A stretch of DNA of 64,000 nucleotides, from positions 5,255,001-5,319,000 of the forward strand of contig NZ_CP085135.1 in the NCBI RefSeq assembly GCF_020616515.1, in the 5' to 3' direction. The DNA is from Mesorhizobium sp. PAMC28654 (GTDB lineage: Bacteria > Pseudomonadota > Alphaproteobacteria > Rhizobiales > Rhizobiaceae). A program made the translations under genes and the position numbers. Shown here in pieces: positions 1 through 8,103 of this stretch (positions within the stretch are counted from its first letter, which is position 1; the number at the start of each line of letters is the position of its first letter). The notes beneath the pieces were generated by a model. That model worked only from the letters and a program-made list of their open reading frames with translations. It did no database searches and was not told the DNA's origin.

Positions 1-9
1 CAAACAGAT

Positions 10-47
10 AGAGCCCCATCCCGATTCATCGGGATGGAACAGGCTCT
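10..47. other. Nested hairpin of unknown role
   Basis: A 10-bp stem (16-25 with 28-37, CCATCCCGAT / ATCGGGATGG) sits inside a second 5-bp stem (11-15 with 42-46, GAGCC / GGCTC). It may be the 3' end or terminator of a transcript entering from outside the window, but the T tract after it is poor. The rest of 1-222 shows no gene. Confidence 0.3.
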
Positions 48-222
48 TATAGGTAATTCAACCGATTAGCAGACGGGTGTTTTCCTGTCCACGAAACGAA
101 GCGTGTCGCGATGTCACGCGCCGTGGAACGGTTTTGCCGCCACGACCATCAAGGATGATGACGGGGTGATGAAATCCGCTTTACCTTGAATCGGCTGCCG
201 CGAGCGTCTAGTTGCCTTGGCA

Positions 223-1152
223 ATGACATCGTCCACGCCAACAAAACCTATCCGTGTCGCCGCGCTTTACCGGTTCGCCCGGCTCGAAGCCTTCGAGGAA
301 TTGCGCGCGCCGCTCGCCGCCTTCTGTTGCGGGCGCGGCATCAAGGGCACGCTGCTCCTGGCGCATGAGGGCATCAACGGCACTGTCGCTGGCAGCGAAG
401 CGGACATCGCCGCGCTGATCGAGCATCTCGAATCCATCGAGGGCCTTGCCGGCCTCGAGGTGAAATACAGCGCCGCCGCCGAAATGCCGTTCCATCGCAT
501 GAAGGTGCGGCTGAAGCGCGAGATCGTCACCATGGGTGTCGAGGATATCGACCCGGCCAAAAGCGCGGGAACCTATGTCGCGCCGGCCGACTGGAACGCG
601 CTGGTTTCCGATCCGGACACGATCGTCATCGACACGCGCAATACCTACGAAGTTTCGATCGGCACCTTCAAGGGCGCGGTCGATCCCGCCACCAGCAGCT
701 TTCGTGAGTTTCCAGCCTGGGTGGAGGCGCATCGCGCGGAGCTGGACGGGCGGAAGATCGCGATGTTCTGCACCGGCGGCATACGCTGCGAAAAGGCGAC
801 GGCCTATGTGAAGTCGCTCGGCTTCGAGGACGTGTTCCATCTCAAGGGCGGTATCCTGAAATACCTCGAAGAGGTGCCCGCCGAGCAGAGCCTTTGGCAG
901 GGCGAATGCTTCGTCTTCGACGAACGCGTTTCGGTGTCGCATGGCCTGGTCGAGGGGGAGGCCGAGCTCTGCCGCGCCTGCCGGCATCCGCTGACGGGCG
1001 ACGACCGGCAGTCACCGAAATATGCCGCCGGCGTCTCCTGCCCGCATTGCTTCGACGACCGTTCGGATGAGGATCGCCAGCGTTATGCCGAGCGTCAGCG
1101 CCAGGTCGAACTGGCGCAGGCGCAGGGCAGGGGCCCGCATATCGGGCGCTAG
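223..1152 (+). CDS. trhO: tRNA uridine(34) hydroxylase, rhodanese family (TrhO/YceA)
   Basis: Members of this family hydroxylate the wobble uridine of tRNAs to 5-hydroxyuridine in an oxygen-dependent reaction in the cytoplasm. The 309-aa protein has the expected layout: an N-terminal acylphosphatase-like domain (about 1-95), a rhodanese domain (about 120-215) with the active-site loop CTGGIRCE (catalytic Cys about 183), and a C-terminal Cys-rich tail (CRAC, CPHC) that may bind zinc. ATG 223 is chosen over TTG 217, two codons upstream; neither has a clear ribosome-binding site. It appears monocistronic and converges on the next gene. The family assignment is firm; the exact start is not. Confidence 0.9.
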   Translation: MTSSTPTKPIRVAALYRFARLEAFEELRAPLAAFCCGRGIKGTLLLAHEGINGTVAGSEADIAALIEHLESIEGLAGLEVKYSAAAEMPFHRMKVRLKREIVTMGVEDIDPAKSAGTYVAPADWNALVSDPDTIVIDTRNTYEVSIGTFKGAVDPATSSFREFPAWVEAHRAELDGRKIAMFCTGGIRCEKATAYVKSLGFEDVFHLKGGILKYLEEVPAEQSLWQGECFVFDERVSVSHGLVEGEAELCRACRHPLTGDDRQSPKYAAGVSCPHCFDDRSDEDRQRYAERQRQVELAQAQGRGPHIGR

Positions 1153-1153
1153 C

Positions 1154-1519
1154 TCAGGGCCACGCAACCGAGAATCGATCGATGACCCAAAGCCATGCCC
1201 CGTCGCCCTGCCGGCGGGCGACCTCGGTTGTTATCGTGCCATCGGGAAGTCTGGTCGATGTGAGTGCGAGGTCTCCATTGACGACGGCCGGGCGCTGGTC
1301 GCCTGCAGCAAACTTTCGCCCCGTTGCGGTGATCTCCGAGAACAGTGCCTGGATCGCGTCACGGCCAAGTATCAGTTTCCCATCGCCGCTATCGACGATG
1401 GCGTGCGGCTCAAAAAGCGCTGCCATTCCGTCGATGTCTCCCACCCATTGTCGGGCAATCAGCAAACGCTCGAGATCCTGAGGATCACGCGCCGGCTCGC
1501 GGCTTGGTTCGTCGGTCAT
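1154..1519 (-). CDS. SnoaL-like / DUF4440-type small protein
   Basis: This 121-aa protein has the pattern of the NTF2-like superfamily. An N-terminal helix (LERLLIARQWVGDIDGMAAL) is followed by FEPHAIVDSG, IQALFSEI and a C-terminal strand ending VIDRFSVAWP. Proteins of this fold bind small hydrophobic ligands or act as isomerases or hydrolases, so no substrate can be assigned. The start at 1519 (MTDEPSRE) is preferred to the longer frame beginning at 1594, whose first 25 residues look non-coding. It converges on trhO, the two ends lying one base apart. Confidence 0.65.
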   Translation of the reverse strand: MTDEPSREPARDPQDLERLLIARQWVGDIDGMAALFEPHAIVDSGDGKLILGRDAIQALFSEITATGRKFAAGDQRPAVVNGDLALTSTRLPDGTITTEVARRQGDGAWLWVIDRFSVAWP

Positions 1520-1672
1520 GGTGGCGCTCCAGTCGAGGCTGGACGGTACCCGAAATCGAAGCCGGTTTCGACACATCGAACGAGGATACGTCATTGTATT
1601 GTCAACGTGCGGGACCTACCTCTTCGGCGTTCGAAACCTGCCCGTTCGGCCGGGCAAATCTGGAGGCACTGA

Positions 1673-2410
1673 ATGTTCGATCCCAAGAAGCTTCTCGACG
1701 ATCTGCTCGGCTCGCAAATTCCCGGAACGGACTCCACGGTTCGCGACAAGGCGGGACAGGCCGTTCAGATGGCCAAGGACAATCCGCTTGCCGCCGGCGC
1801 AATTGCCGCCGTGCTGCTGGGAACCGGGGCCGGTCGCGAGGTGACGGGTGCCGCCGTGAGGCTCGGCGGCCTGGCCGCCATCGGGGGGCTCGCCTACAAG
1901 GCCTACCAGAACTACAAGAGCGGCAACGCACCCGCCGAGGCGCCCGCGGCCGGCGAGCCGGAATTGCTGCCGCCGCCGAAGGACACCGCCTTCCACCCCT
2001 CGCAGGCGCCGCAGGGCGAGGATGAATTCACGCTGACGCTGATACGCGCGATGATCTCGGCGGCGAAGGCCGACGGCCATGTCGATGATGATGAACGGCA
2101 GAAGATCGCCGGCAAGCTCGGTCTTGCCGGCATTGGTCCCGACGCCGAGAAATTCCTGATGGCGGAACTGGAACGGCCGCTCGATCTGGATAGGCTGGTG
2201 GCCAGCGCCCACACCGATGCGCAGAAGCTCGAGCTCTATACGGCGTCGCGCCTGACCATCGATCCCGACACGCGCGCCGAACGCGGCTATCTCGATCTGC
2301 TCGCCGGCCGTCTCGGCCTGCCGGATGCGCTGGTCGACCATGTCGAGGCGACGGTCTCGGCGGCAAAGGTGCCGACGAAGACCGGAACGTCACCCAACCC
2401 GCGCTGGTAG
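1673..2410 (+). CDS. DUF533 family inner-membrane protein (YebE-like, TerB-like C terminus)
   Basis: The 245-aa protein starts at an ATG preceded by GGAGG. Residues 1-35 are an amphipathic segment (MFDPKKLLDDLLGSQ). Residues about 40-80 hold a Gly/Ala-rich hydrophobic stretch (AAGAIAAVLLGTGAG) that could be a membrane segment. After a Pro-rich linker, the C-terminal half (from about 118, LIRAMISAAKADGHVDDDE) is the acidic helical TerB-like domain typical of DUF533. The family's role is unknown; E. coli YebE responds to envelope stress. A strong terminator follows at 2521, after a candidate sRNA. Confidence 0.8.
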   Translation: MFDPKKLLDDLLGSQIPGTDSTVRDKAGQAVQMAKDNPLAAGAIAAVLLGTGAGREVTGAAVRLGGLAAIGGLAYKAYQNYKSGNAPAEAPAAGEPELLPPPKDTAFHPSQAPQGEDEFTLTLIRAMISAAKADGHVDDDERQKIAGKLGLAGIGPDAEKFLMAELERPLDLDRLVASAHTDAQKLELYTASRLTIDPDTRAERGYLDLLAGRLGLPDALVDHVEATVSAAKVPTKTGTSPNPRW

Positions 2411-2440
2411 CCCAGATCGGCACAGGTGCTCTTGTCGGCG

Positions 2441-2457
2441 TTAACCTTTCGTTAACC
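2441..2457 (+). promoter_or_regulatory. CtrA-like box (TTAA-N7-TTAA)
   Basis: TTAACCTTTCGTTAACC has two TTAA half sites exactly 7 nt apart, which is the spacing recognised by the alphaproteobacterial cell-cycle regulator CtrA. It lies just upstream of the candidate sRNA at about 2460. Binding is inferred from the motif only. Confidence 0.45.
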
Positions 2458-2459
2458 TA

Positions 2460-2547
2460 GCAAGCGCATCATTCTACATAGTCGGATCGGCTTTTCCTCC
2501 TCCCAAGCTGGTTCAGATCAGGGCGGTCGCCAATGACCGCCCTTTTT
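2460..2547 (+). ncRNA. Candidate small RNA with anti-Shine-Dalgarno loop (alpha-r14 / Cuckoo-like)
   Basis: The region holds a hairpin whose 6-bp stem (2488-2493 with 2505-2510) presents an 11-nt loop containing CCTCCTCCC (2496-2504), followed at once by an intrinsic terminator (2521-2547). Rhizobial alpha-r14 RNAs and the CCUCCUCCC-loop RNAs of Rhodobacter share this layout of exposed anti-Shine-Dalgarno loop plus terminator. The 5' end is estimated from the end of the CtrA-like box and may be off by tens of bases. Alternatively this is only the 3' UTR of the upstream DUF533 gene, from which a short RNA could be processed. Confidence 0.6.
2521..2547 (+). terminator. Rho-independent terminator
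   Basis: An 8-bp perfect GC-rich stem (GGGCGGTC / GACCGCCC) with a 6-nt loop is followed by TTTTT. It ends transcription of the candidate sRNA and/or the upstream DUF533 gene. Confidence 0.9.
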
Positions 2548-2631
2548 GTCGGCAGATGGCTTCATGCGCACCTGCCCGGCTTGTCACGGCTGCCATCATT
2601 TGCGATGGCTTGACGGTCGCGGAGGACAGTC

Positions 2632-3387
2632 ATGACAGATCACAAGACAGCCATCGTCACCGGCGCCGGAACCGGCATCGGCAAGAGCGTCGCCACGGCG
2701 CTGCTGAAGGCCGGCTGGAACACCGCGTTCTGCGGGCGCCGCAAGCCTGTGCTGGACGAGGCGATAGCCGAGGCCGGACCGACACAGGCCAAGGCATTGG
2801 CGGTTGCCTGCGACATCAGCAAGGCCGGTCAGGTCGACGCCTTGTTCAAGCAAGCGATCGAGGCTTTTGGCCGGGTCGACCTGCTCTTCAACAATGCCGG
2901 CATGGGCTATAAATCGACGCTGATCGACGAGATCCCGATCGAGGTGTGGAACGATATCGTAGGCGTCAATCTCACTGGCTCGTTCCTGTGCGCCCGCGCC
3001 GCCTTCGGCGCCATGCGCAGGCAGACGCCGATGGGCGGTCGCATCATCAACAACGGCTCGGTGTCGGCCTATGCGCCACGGCCGGGCTCGGTCCCCTACA
3101 CGGCGACCAAGCACGCCATCACGGGGCTGACCAAGACGCTGGCGCTGGACGGCCGGCCCTTCGACATCGCCTGCGGCCAGATCGACATCGGCAACGCGCT
3201 GACCGAGATGGCGCAGCCGATGACGGTCGGCGTGCCGCAGGCCAACGGCACCATCGCCGTCGAGGCCGTGATGGACGTTCAGCGCGTCGCCGATGCCGTG
3301 CTCCACATGGCCAGCCTGCCGCTCGACGCCAATGTGCTGTTCATGACGGTGATGGCGACCAAGATGCCGTTCGTCGGACGAGGGTGA
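2632..3387 (+). CDS. SDR family NAD(P)-dependent oxidoreductase
   Basis: This is a classical short-chain dehydrogenase of 251 aa, the standard length. The Rossmann motif TGAGTGIG is at residues 10-17, NNAG at 87-90, catalytic Ser 143, and YTATK (Tyr156, Lys160) in the usual spacing. GAGGACAG upstream of the ATG serves as ribosome-binding site. The substrate cannot be told; SDRs of this kind reduce or oxidise alcohols and ketones. It stands alone between a terminator upstream and a convergent gene downstream. Confidence 0.88.
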   Translation: MTDHKTAIVTGAGTGIGKSVATALLKAGWNTAFCGRRKPVLDEAIAEAGPTQAKALAVACDISKAGQVDALFKQAIEAFGRVDLLFNNAGMGYKSTLIDEIPIEVWNDIVGVNLTGSFLCARAAFGAMRRQTPMGGRIINNGSVSAYAPRPGSVPYTATKHAITGLTKTLALDGRPFDIACGQIDIGNALTEMAQPMTVGVPQANGTIAVEAVMDVQRVADAVLHMASLPLDANVLFMTVMATKMPFVGRG

Positions 3388-3420
3388 GCGGCGCGCCTTG
3401 GCGGGGCATTCGCCGCCGGT

Positions 3421-3795
3421 TCATTTGCCCGCCAGCGGCACTCCGGGCTTGAAGAGCAGAATGGGCCGGATTTCGTAGACGGCGGTCGCATTGACACGGC
3501 GAAGGTCGCGAGCGATCGCGATTGCTTCGTCTCGGGTAGTGCAGTCGACGATATAGAAGCCGAGCAGCTGTTCCTTGGTCTCGGCGAAGGGGCCGTCGAT
3601 GATCACGCCGTCGCCCGGGCCGCGCAAGGTGCAGGCATCCTGTGTCGCTCCCAGGCGCGCGGATGGCCCAAGAGTACCTTCCTCGTGAAGCCGGATGTTG
3701 ATCTCCAGTAGGTCGGCCATCAGCGCCGCATCCTCCTGCGGCGTCATCGCCACGATCGCGCCTTCCACGTGATAGGCAAGGATTGCATAGAACAT
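3421..3795 (-). CDS. YCII-related (DGPF domain) protein
   Basis: This 124-aa protein matches the YCII/DGPF family: an N-terminal strand MFYAILAYHVEG, a central IIDGPFAETKEQLLGFYIVDC that contains the namesake DGPF-type motif, and a C-terminal VYEIRPIL strand. It has a ferredoxin-like dimeric fold. Many members are encoded beside ECF sigma factors, but none is adjacent here, so the role is unknown. The start at 3795 is set by GGGGGAAG seven or so bases upstream; an in-frame ATG at 3816 has no such signal. Confidence 0.8.
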   Translation of the reverse strand: MFYAILAYHVEGAIVAMTPQEDAALMADLLEINIRLHEEGTLGPSARLGATQDACTLRGPGDGVIIDGPFAETKEQLLGFYIVDCTTRDEAIAIARDLRRVNATAVYEIRPILLFKPGVPLAGK

Positions 3796-3864
3796 CGAGC
3801 TTCCCCCTTTTTTCAATCATGAGCATCCGGGACGGTCGATCTCAGTCCTGGACCTTCCACCACG

Positions 3865-5049
3865 TCACTTCGCCAGGAAAGCCCGGATCCGTTCCAGCGC
3901 GCGCAAGATGTTCTCTTCGGAATTGGCGTAGGACAGCCGGATGTAGCCTTCGCCGAGGATGCCGAAATCGGGGCCGCCGATCAGCGCCACGCCGGCATCG
4001 TCAAGCAAGGCGGAAGCCAGCTTCTTGGCCTTCCAGCCGGTCTTCGACACGTTAGGGAAGGCATAGAACGCGCCCTTCGGCGTGATGCAGGAGATGTTGG
4101 GCAAGGCGTTCAGCCCTTCGACGACCACTTTCCGCCGCCGGTCGAAGGCGCGCATCATCGTGTCGACGTCGTCCTGCGGACCGTCTATCGCGGCAATGCC
4201 GGCAAACTGGCTGGGAGCGTTGACGCAGGACCAGCAATTGACGGCAAGCTTGCGCACCTTGTCGTAGAGATGCGCCCCCTTGTCGCCGTTCGGCCAGATC
4301 GACCAGCCCATGCGCCAGCCGGTCATCGCCCAGGTCTTCGACCAGCCGTTGAGCACGATCAGCCGGTCGCGGATCTCCGGAAAGCCGAGCAGCGAGCAAT
4401 GGGTCTCGCCGTCATAGGTCATCACGTCGTAGATCTCGTCGGAGAGGATGGCGACATCAGGGTGCTTCTCCAGCCCCTTGACCAGCTTCTCGATCTCTGC
4501 GCGAGGCGTGACGCCGCCGGTCGGGTTGGCAGGCGAGTTGAGGATCAACAGCCTCGTCTTCGAGGTGATCAGCGCCAGCGTCTCCTCGGCCGAGAAGGCG
4601 AAGCCGTTCTCCTCGCGCATCGGCACGGGGATGGGCGCGGCACCCGTGAACTCGATCATCGAGCGGTAGATGGGAAAGCCGGGATCGGGATAGAGGATCT
4701 CCGCGCCCGGTTCGCCGAACATCAGGATCGCGGCGAACATGGTCGGCTTGCCGCCGGGCAGGATCATCACTGTCTCCGGTGACACCTCGACTCCGGTGGT
4801 GGTCAGCGTGCGCCGCACCACCGCTTCCCGCGTCGCCAGCAGGCCATTGGCCGGCGTGTAGCCATGATGGCCGTCACGCAGGGCCTTGATCGCCGCCTCG
4901 ACGATGTGCTGTGGCGTCTTGAAGTCGGGCTGGCCGATGCCGAGGTTGACGATGTCGCGGCCTTGGCTCGCAAGTGCCGTGGCACGTGCGAGCACCGCGA
5001 AGGCATTTTCCTCGCCGAGACGGTCGAAGGCCGAAATCGTGTGGAGCAT
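3865..5049 (-). CDS. PLP-dependent class I/II aminotransferase (aspartate/aromatic type)
   Basis: A fold-type I aminotransferase of 394 aa, normal for the family. Visible landmarks are NLGIGQPDFKTP near residue 35, the HHGYTPANG substrate-helix motif, NSPANPTGG at about 171-179, the SDEIYD cofactor aspartate, and the PLP Schiff-base lysine in NGWSKTWAMTG (about K238). The C-terminal arginine for the substrate carboxylate is likely in YIRLSYA. Substrate specificity (aspartate, aromatic or other) cannot be decided. The start at 5049 (MLHTISAF) is preferred to 5115 because GACGGGAA precedes it. It is divergent from the GNAT gene at 5133. Confidence 0.88.
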   Translation of the reverse strand: MLHTISAFDRLGEENAFAVLARATALASQGRDIVNLGIGQPDFKTPQHIVEAAIKALRDGHHGYTPANGLLATREAVVRRTLTTTGVEVSPETVMILPGGKPTMFAAILMFGEPGAEILYPDPGFPIYRSMIEFTGAAPIPVPMREENGFAFSAEETLALITSKTRLLILNSPANPTGGVTPRAEIEKLVKGLEKHPDVAILSDEIYDVMTYDGETHCSLLGFPEIRDRLIVLNGWSKTWAMTGWRMGWSIWPNGDKGAHLYDKVRKLAVNCWSCVNAPSQFAGIAAIDGPQDDVDTMMRAFDRRRKVVVEGLNALPNISCITPKGAFYAFPNVSKTGWKAKKLASALLDDAGVALIGGPDFGILGEGYIRLSYANSEENILRALERIRAFLAK

Positions 5050-5132
5050 TTTTCCCGTCCGTGTGGTTCTTGCTGTTGGGTCGTGTTTTTGTGAGCCTTG
5101 GCCAGCAAATGTCAAACGGATTGGAGTTCTTG

Positions 5133-5819
5133 GTGTCTGAAAATCTCAAGGATTGGCAGCCGCGCCCTCGGCCCGAACGCAAGGCGCTGGACGGCCGTTA
5201 TGTCCGGCTGGAGCCACTAAGCGCGGCAAGGCACGGCGACGGTCTGTATGAAGCGTCCTCGGTGTCCGATATCGGCGGCCGTTTCGCTTGGCTGCCCGAC
5301 TATCCGCCGCAAACGCGGGCCGACTTCCAGCCCTGGCTGGACAAGGTGGAAGCCAGTGAGGACCCGCTGTTCTTCACCGTCATCGACAAGGCCAGCGGCA
5401 AGGTCGCGGGGCGCCAGACGCTGATGCGCATCGATCCGGCCTATGGCGTCATCGAGATCGGCAACATCTATTGGGGGCCGGTCATGTCGCGCAAGCCTGC
5501 GGCGACGGAAGCGCAGTTCCTGTTCATGAAGTACATCTTCGACGATCTCGGCTATCGCCGCTACGAATGGAAGTGCAACAACCGAAACGAGCCGTCCAAG
5601 CGCGCGGCCGAGCGGTTCGGCTTCAAGTTCGAGGGCATTTTCCGCCAGCATCTGATCGTGAAGGGCGAAAATCGCGATACCGCGTGGTATTCCATCATCG
5701 ACAAGGAATGGCCGGCGTTGCGCAAGGCCTATGAGGCATGGCTCGATCCGGCCAATTTCGACGGTGACGGCCAGCAGAAGCGGCGACTCGAGGACTTTCG
5801 CGCGGAGTTTGGCGCGTAA
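5133..5819 (+). CDS. GNAT family N-acetyltransferase (RimJ/RimL-like)
   Basis: The 228-aa protein has the RimJ/RimL-type GNAT pattern: GRYVRLEPL near the N terminus, FFTVIDKASGKVAG (strand pair), IEIGNIYWGP, and the acetyl-CoA-proximal helix with YEWKCNNRNEPSKRAAERFGF, then a final FRQHLIVKGENRDTAWYSI. Such enzymes acetylate N termini of proteins or small amines. GTG 5133 is chosen because GGAG lies six bases upstream; an in-frame ATG at 5109 would add eight residues and has no ribosome-binding site. Confidence 0.8.
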   Translation: MSENLKDWQPRPRPERKALDGRYVRLEPLSAARHGDGLYEASSVSDIGGRFAWLPDYPPQTRADFQPWLDKVEASEDPLFFTVIDKASGKVAGRQTLMRIDPAYGVIEIGNIYWGPVMSRKPAATEAQFLFMKYIFDDLGYRRYEWKCNNRNEPSKRAAERFGFKFEGIFRQHLIVKGENRDTAWYSIIDKEWPALRKAYEAWLDPANFDGDGQQKRRLEDFRAEFGA

Positions 5820-5845
5820 GATATCGACGCTTGGGGAGTTCGCGG

Positions 5846-6811
5846 ATGGCACATGCCCACGGCTCGCAGGGCCATGATCACGGCGCCGGGCATGTCCACG
5901 GTGCGACCGACAAGAAACGCGTGCTGATCGCGGGCTGCCTGACAGCCGGCTTCATGGTCGCCGAAGCGCTCGGCGGCCTCTTCACGGGATCGCTGGCGCT
6001 GCTCGCGGATGCCGGCCACATGCTGGCCGACGCGGTCGCGCTCGGCCTTGCCTGGTATGCTTTCCACCTTGCGGACAGGCCGGCCACCGGCCGTCTCACC
6101 TATGGCTTCGGCCGGGTCAAGACACTGGTTGCCTACACCAACGGCATCGCCATCTTCGTCATCGCGCTGTGGATCGTCTACGAAGCCTGGGGTCGCCTGG
6201 AGGCACCGGCGCCGGTGCGCGCCGGGCCGATGCTGGTGGTGGCCGGCCTTGGCCTGCTGGTCAATATCGGCTCGTTCCTGGTGCTGCATGGCGGCGACCG
6301 CGAGAGCTTGAACATGCGCGGCGCCATCCTGCATGTGCTCGGCGACCTCCTCGGTTCGGCCGCGGCCATCGTGGCGGCGCTGGTCATCCTGGCGACAGGC
6401 TGGACGCCGATCGACCCGATCCTGTCCGTCCTCGTCTCGGTGCTGATCCTGTCCACCGCATGGTCGCTGATGCGCGCCGCCGCCCATGTCCTGCTCGAAG
6501 GCGTGCCGCCAAACCTCGACCGCGACCTTATCGCCAGGGATATCGAGGCGTCGGTCAAGGGCGTGCGCGAAATACACCATATGCATGTCTGGTCGCTTGA
6601 CGGCTCGAGCAACATGGCGACGCTGCATGCCTGTCTCGACGAGGGCGTCGATGCCCAGCAGGCGGTCAGCACCATCAAGAAACGGCTTGCCGCCGAGCAT
6701 GACATCAGCCATGCCACGGTGGAGCCCGAATTCGGCCAGTGCGCCGACGGCCACGAAGAACACGATGATGGTGATCATGATGCGGCTGCGCATCACGGCC
6801 ACCACCACTAG
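5846..6811 (+). CDS. Cation diffusion facilitator (CDF) family heavy-metal exporter
   Basis: The 321-aa protein has six predicted membrane segments and both CDF metal-site signatures: DAGHMLADA in helix 2 and HVLGD in helix 5. A cytoplasmic CDF domain follows (VREIHHMHVWSLDG). The N terminus (HAHGSQGHDHGAGHVHG) and C terminus (HDAAAHHGHHH) are His-rich, as in zinc, cobalt or nickel exporters of the CzcD/DmeF kind. GGGGAG before ATG 5846 fixes the start over an upstream TTG. A NicO transporter about 2 kb downstream points to a metal-handling neighbourhood. Confidence 0.88.
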   Translation: MAHAHGSQGHDHGAGHVHGATDKKRVLIAGCLTAGFMVAEALGGLFTGSLALLADAGHMLADAVALGLAWYAFHLADRPATGRLTYGFGRVKTLVAYTNGIAIFVIALWIVYEAWGRLEAPAPVRAGPMLVVAGLGLLVNIGSFLVLHGGDRESLNMRGAILHVLGDLLGSAAAIVAALVILATGWTPIDPILSVLVSVLILSTAWSLMRAAAHVLLEGVPPNLDRDLIARDIEASVKGVREIHHMHVWSLDGSSNMATLHACLDEGVDAQQAVSTIKKRLAAEHDISHATVEPEFGQCADGHEEHDDGDHDAAAHHGHHH

Positions 6812-6874
6812 CGCCGGGAGTTCCATGGCCTTGAAGATATCAATGATGAGCCGCTGCCGCAGCGAGGCGGCGTG

Positions 6875-7084
6875 ATGGACCGCGATACCAGGAATGCGGC
6901 GATCGCGGCATTTTGGATCATGCTGCTGTTTGGCATCGCCGCCTACAATCTGCCGAAAGTGATGCAGGCGGCAGGCAGCGTCTCCACCATTCTCGCCGTC
7001 GTCGTGGCCGTCATTTTCCTGTTCGGCTTCTTCGCGGTGTTCTGGCTGCGGAGCCGCAGCCAGCGTAAGAACCAGGACAAATAG
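6875..7084 (+). CDS. Small two-helix membrane protein, unknown function
   Basis: This 69-aa protein is dominated by two hydrophobic stretches (about 9-27 and 37-59) and ends in a basic tail RSRSQRKNQDK. GAGG lies about seven bases before the ATG; a GTG one codon earlier is possible. It follows the CDF gene by about 60 bp and precedes the epimerase gene by 11 bp, so it may be cotranscribed with both. No family is recognised. Confidence 0.55.
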   Translation: MDRDTRNAAIAAFWIMLLFGIAAYNLPKVMQAAGSVSTILAVVVAVIFLFGFFAVFWLRSRSQRKNQDK

Positions 7085-7095
7085 GGGTCTTCGAC

Positions 7096-8073
7096 ATGCG
7101 TATCCTGATCACTGGCGCGGCAGGCATGGTCGGCCGCAAGCTCATCGCGCGGCTGGCGAGTGACTGCACGCTGCGTGGCCGCAAGATCATCGCGCTCGAC
7201 CTGCATGACATCGTGCCGCCCCAGGCGCCGGCCATGGACGGTGTGAGCGTCACCGCTCACACCGGCGACCTTGCATCCGCAGGGTCTTCGGAGAGCCTTG
7301 TCGCCTCGCGGCCCGATGTCGTTTTCCATTTGGCCGGCGTCGTGTCGGGCGAGGCGGAAGCCAATTTCGATCTCGGCTACCGCGTCAATCTCGACGGCAC
7401 GCGCGCGCTGTTCGACGCGATACGGCTTGCGGCAATTTCGCCGCGCGTCGTCTTCACCTCGTCGATCGCCGTGTTTGGCGCGCCGTTCCCGGATGTCATT
7501 CCCGATGAATTCCACCCGACGCCGCTGACGTCCTATGGCGCGCAGAAGCTGATGAGCGAGGTGCTGCTTGCCGACTATACGCGGCGCGGTTTCTTTGACG
7601 GCATCGGCATCCGGCTGCCGACCATCTGCGTGCGGCCGGGCAAGCCAAACAAGGCGGCATCCGGCTTCTTCTCCGGCATCATCCGCGAACCCTTGGCCGG
7701 CCAGGAGGCGATCCTGCCGGTGCCGCGCTCGGTCGTGCATACCCATGCCAGCCCACGCTCGGCAGTCAATTTCCTGATCCATGCGGCCGGGATCGACGGT
7801 GCTGCCGTCGGCCCACGCCGCAACCTGACGATGCCCGGCGTTGGCGTCTCCGTCGGCGAGCAGATAGAAGCGCTGGAGCGCATCGCCGGTGCCAACACGG
7901 TAAAGCTCATCCGCGAGGTGCCCGACGATACGATCTGGGCGATCGTCAAGGGCTGGCCGACACGCTTCGAGGCGCGGCGGTCAAGAGAGTTGGGCTTCGC
8001 CGCCGAGACGAGCTTCGACGAGATCATTCGAGCGCATATAGATGATGAGCTAGGCGGAAAGGTTCCCGCTTAG
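7096..8073 (+). CDS. NAD-dependent epimerase/dehydratase, D-erythronate dehydrogenase (DenD) type
   Basis: The 325-aa extended-SDR protein begins with the Rossmann motif MRILITGAAGMVGRKL and has FTSSIAVFG and the catalytic SYGAQK (Tyr-X3-Lys). The long stretch from RLPTICVRPGKPNKAASGFFSGI is characteristic of the DenD group, which oxidises the C2 hydroxyl of D-erythronate. No DenA/B/C-type partner genes are nearby, so the specific substrate remains inferred from resemblance. It converges on the NicO gene. Confidence 0.78.
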   Translation: MRILITGAAGMVGRKLIARLASDCTLRGRKIIALDLHDIVPPQAPAMDGVSVTAHTGDLASAGSSESLVASRPDVVFHLAGVVSGEAEANFDLGYRVNLDGTRALFDAIRLAAISPRVVFTSSIAVFGAPFPDVIPDEFHPTPLTSYGAQKLMSEVLLADYTRRGFFDGIGIRLPTICVRPGKPNKAASGFFSGIIREPLAGQEAILPVPRSVVHTHASPRSAVNFLIHAAGIDGAAVGPRRNLTMPGVGVSVGEQIEALERIAGANTVKLIREVPDDTIWAIVKGWPTRFEARRSRELGFAAETSFDEIIRAHIDDELGGKVPA

Positions 8074-8103
8074 GGCCTGCCCACGCCGGCTTGAACCGGG
8101 TCG

